DNA from: Amycolatopsis keratiniphila subsp. keratiniphila
Lineage (GTDB): Bacteria > Actinomycetota > Actinomycetes > Mycobacteriales > Pseudonocardiaceae
Length of the DNA stretch: 47,447 nucleotides
NCBI RefSeq assembly: GCF_001620365.2
Contig: NZ_LQMT02000025.1
Span: 187,262 to 234,708 of the forward strand
Direction: 5' to 3'
Shown here: positions 45,910 through 47,447 of the stretch, piece by piece
How positions within the stretch are numbered: position 1 is the stretch's first letter
How the letters are laid out: every line of letters starts with the position of its first letter
Position numbers and translations under genes: made by a program
Notes under the pieces: generated by a model
Told to the model about the DNA's origin: nothing
What the model saw: the letters and a program-made list of their open reading frames with translations, nothing else
The model's database searches: none

Positions 45910-47421
45910 ATGACTTCGTACGTAGCCGCGATCGACCAGGGCACCACGTCGACCCGCTGCATGATCTTCGACCACTCCGGCCGGGTGGTCGCCGTGGACC
46001 AGCGGGAACACGAGCAGATCTTCCCGAAGGCGGGCTGGGTCGAGCACAACGCCGAAGAGATCTGGGAGAACACGCGAGCCGTCGCCGCGGGCGCGCTGGC
46101 CAAGGGCGACCTGGTCGCGAGCGACATCGTCGCCGTCGGCATCACCAACCAGCGCGAGACCACGCTGGTCTGGGACCGCACCACCGGCAAGCCGGTGTAC
46201 AACGCGATCGTGTGGCAGGACACCCGCACCGACAAGATCGTGGCCGACCTCGGCGCGCTCGGCGGCGGGCAGGAGCGCTACCGCGCGAAGGTGGGCCTGC
46301 CGCTGGCGACCTACTTCTCCGGGCCGAAGATCAAGTGGATCCTCGACAACGTCGACGGCGCCCGCGCCAAGGCCGAAGCCGGGGACCTGATCTTCGGCAA
46401 CATGGACACCTGGGTGCTGTGGAACATGACCGGCGGGGTCGACGGCGGCGTGCACGTCACCGACCCGACCAACGCGTCACGGACCATGCTGATGGACCTC
46501 GACACGCTCGCCTGGGACGCCGAGATCGCCGAGGAGATGACGATCCCGCTGTCGATGCTCCCGGAGATCCGGTCGTCTTCGGAGACCTACGGCAAGGTCC
46601 GGGAGAAGGGCGCGCTGGCCGGGGTCCCGATCTCGGGCATCCTGGGCGACCAGCAGGCGGCGACCTTCGGGCAGGCGTGCCTGTCGCCGGGTGAAGCCAA
46701 GAACACCTACGGCACCGGCAACTTCATGCTGCTCAACACCGGTACCGAGAAGGTCATGTCGGACAACGGGCTGCTCACCACGGTCTGCTACAAGATCGGC
46801 TCGAACGACACGGTGTACGCGCTCGAAGGCTCGATCGCGGTCACCGGTTCGCTCGTGCAGTGGCTGCGGGACAACCTCGGCCTGATCGGCTCCGCGGCCG
46901 AGGTCGAGCAGCACGCCCGGACCGTCGAAGACAACGGTGGCGCCTACTTCGTGCCGGCGTTCTCGGGCCTCTTCGCGCCGTACTGGCGCTCCGACGCCCG
47001 CGGCGCGATCGTCGGCCTCACCCGGTTCGTCAACAAGGGTCACATCGCGCGGGCGGTCCTGGAGGCGACGGCGTTCCAGTCGCGCGAGGTCATCGACGCG
47101 ATGAACGCCGACTCCGGTGTCCCGCTGAAGTCGCTGAAGGTCGACGGCGGCATGGTCGTCAACGAGCTGCTCATGCAGTTCCAGGCCGACATCCTCGGTG
47201 TGCCGGTGATCCGGCCGGTGGTCAACGAGACCACCGCGCTCGGCGCGGCCTACGCGGCCGGTCTCGCGGTGGGCTTCTGGAAGAGCGAGGACGACATCCG
47301 CAACAACTGGGCGCAGGACAAGCAGTGGGACCCGTCGATGGACGAGACCCGCCGCGAGTCGGAGTACCGGAACTGGAAGAAGGCGGTCACGAAGACCTTC
47401 GACTGGGTGGACGAAGACTGA
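45910..47421 (+). CDS. glpK: Glycerol kinase
   Basis: This 503-residue enzyme phosphorylates glycerol with ATP. AIDQGTTSTRCMIFDHSG and WVEHNAEEIWENT bind substrate and phosphate, AVGITNQRETTLVWDRTTGKPVYNAIVWQDTRTDKI is the kinase signature region, and GILGDQQAATFGQACLSPGEAKNTYGTG plus LKVDGGMVVNELLMQFQADILG form the ATP domain. It is the last gene of the glpFK operon. The product feeds GlpD (divergent). ATG 45910 has GGAG upstream. The window ends 26 bp after its stop. Confidence 0.95.
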   Translation: MTSYVAAIDQGTTSTRCMIFDHSGRVVAVDQREHEQIFPKAGWVEHNAEEIWENTRAVAAGALAKGDLVASDIVAVGITNQRETTLVWDRTTGKPVYNAIVWQDTRTDKIVADLGALGGGQERYRAKVGLPLATYFSGPKIKWILDNVDGARAKAEAGDLIFGNMDTWVLWNMTGGVDGGVHVTDPTNASRTMLMDLDTLAWDAEIAEEMTIPLSMLPEIRSSSETYGKVREKGALAGVPISGILGDQQAATFGQACLSPGEAKNTYGTGNFMLLNTGTEKVMSDNGLLTTVCYKIGSNDTVYALEGSIAVTGSLVQWLRDNLGLIGSAAEVEQHARTVEDNGGAYFVPAFSGLFAPYWRSDARGAIVGLTRFVNKGHIARAVLEATAFQSREVIDAMNADSGVPLKSLKVDGGMVVNELLMQFQADILGVPVIRPVVNETTALGAAYAAGLAVGFWKSEDDIRNNWAQDKQWDPSMDETRRESEYRNWKKAVTKTFDWVDED

Positions 47422-47436
47422 CCTGCGGTTTCGCGC

Positions 47437-47447
47437 GTGAAGGCCCC
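47437..47447. repeat. Start of another family B palindrome, cut by window end
   Basis: GTGAAGGCCCC matches the first 11 bases of the palindromes at 3215 and 26789. It lies 15 bp after the glpK stop, as expected for a downstream element. Confidence 0.6.

Overview
The window is a piece of a high-GC actinomycete chromosome. Dense GC-rich coding, many GTG starts, abundant LuxR, MerR, PadR and ArsR regulators, DUF397/DUF5753 and DUF1707 proteins, and an acyl-CoA carboxylase with a small epsilon subunit fit Pseudonocardiales. Amycolatopsis or a close relative is my best guess; this is inferred from gene content and style, not from a marker gene. I found no rRNA, tRNA, CRISPR array, integrase or insertion sequence.

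Layout. 115-3098: a GtrA-like membrane protein, an MFS drug exporter and an NmrA-like NAD(P)-binding protein. 3099-3574: a non-coding cluster of palindromic repeats. 3575-7953: a NarL-type regulator, a LuxR regulator with a degenerate receiver coupled to a DUF4255/Pvc16-like protein, a protein of unknown function, and an OmpR-type two-component pair. 7996-12600: histidinol-phosphatase, a TNT-type NAD glycohydrolase toxin overlapping a candidate immunity gene, HMG-CoA lyase coupled to a PH-domain membrane protein, and biotin ligase. 12681-18703: an NlpC/P60 cell-wall enzyme, a histidine phosphatase/hydrolase pair, a deazaflavin-dependent nitroreductase-family protein, a MerR-thioredoxin operon, a LysE exporter and a VOC protein. 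18700-26607: an S9 peptidase, an ArsR-SRPBCC operon, a YhhN protein, a GlxA-type AraC regulator divergent from a quinone reductase, a tandem SRPBCC protein and a NarL-type two-component pair. 26608-26915: a second palindrome cluster.

26916-41452: the acyl-CoA carboxylase beta and epsilon genes, an XRE-DUF5753/DUF397 module, a PadR-MFS operon, a secreted GH3 glycosidase, Maf, a dicarboxylate symporter, a third palindrome cluster, the biotinylated carboxylase alpha subunit, two DUF1707 proteins and a GNAT acetyltransferase. 41486-47421: an aldehyde dehydrogenase, then the glycerol regulon with glpD divergent from glpF-glpK.

How it fits together. Biotin ligase (11776-12600) charges the BCCP domain of the alpha subunit (38192-39982), which works with the beta and epsilon subunits (26916-28768) to make malonyl- or methylmalonyl-CoA. 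GtrA, PH protein, biotin ligase, beta, epsilon, Maf and alpha occur in the order of a compact mycobacterial block, but are spread here over about 40 kb by inserted accessory genes. Those insertions carry the most interesting content: the TNT toxin-immunity pair, the orphan DUF4255 gene, the DUF397 module and three clusters of near-perfect interspersed palindromes, some present as exact reverse-complement copies. Many monocistronic genes show a -10 hexamer 6-7 nt before the start codon, which suggests leaderless transcripts.
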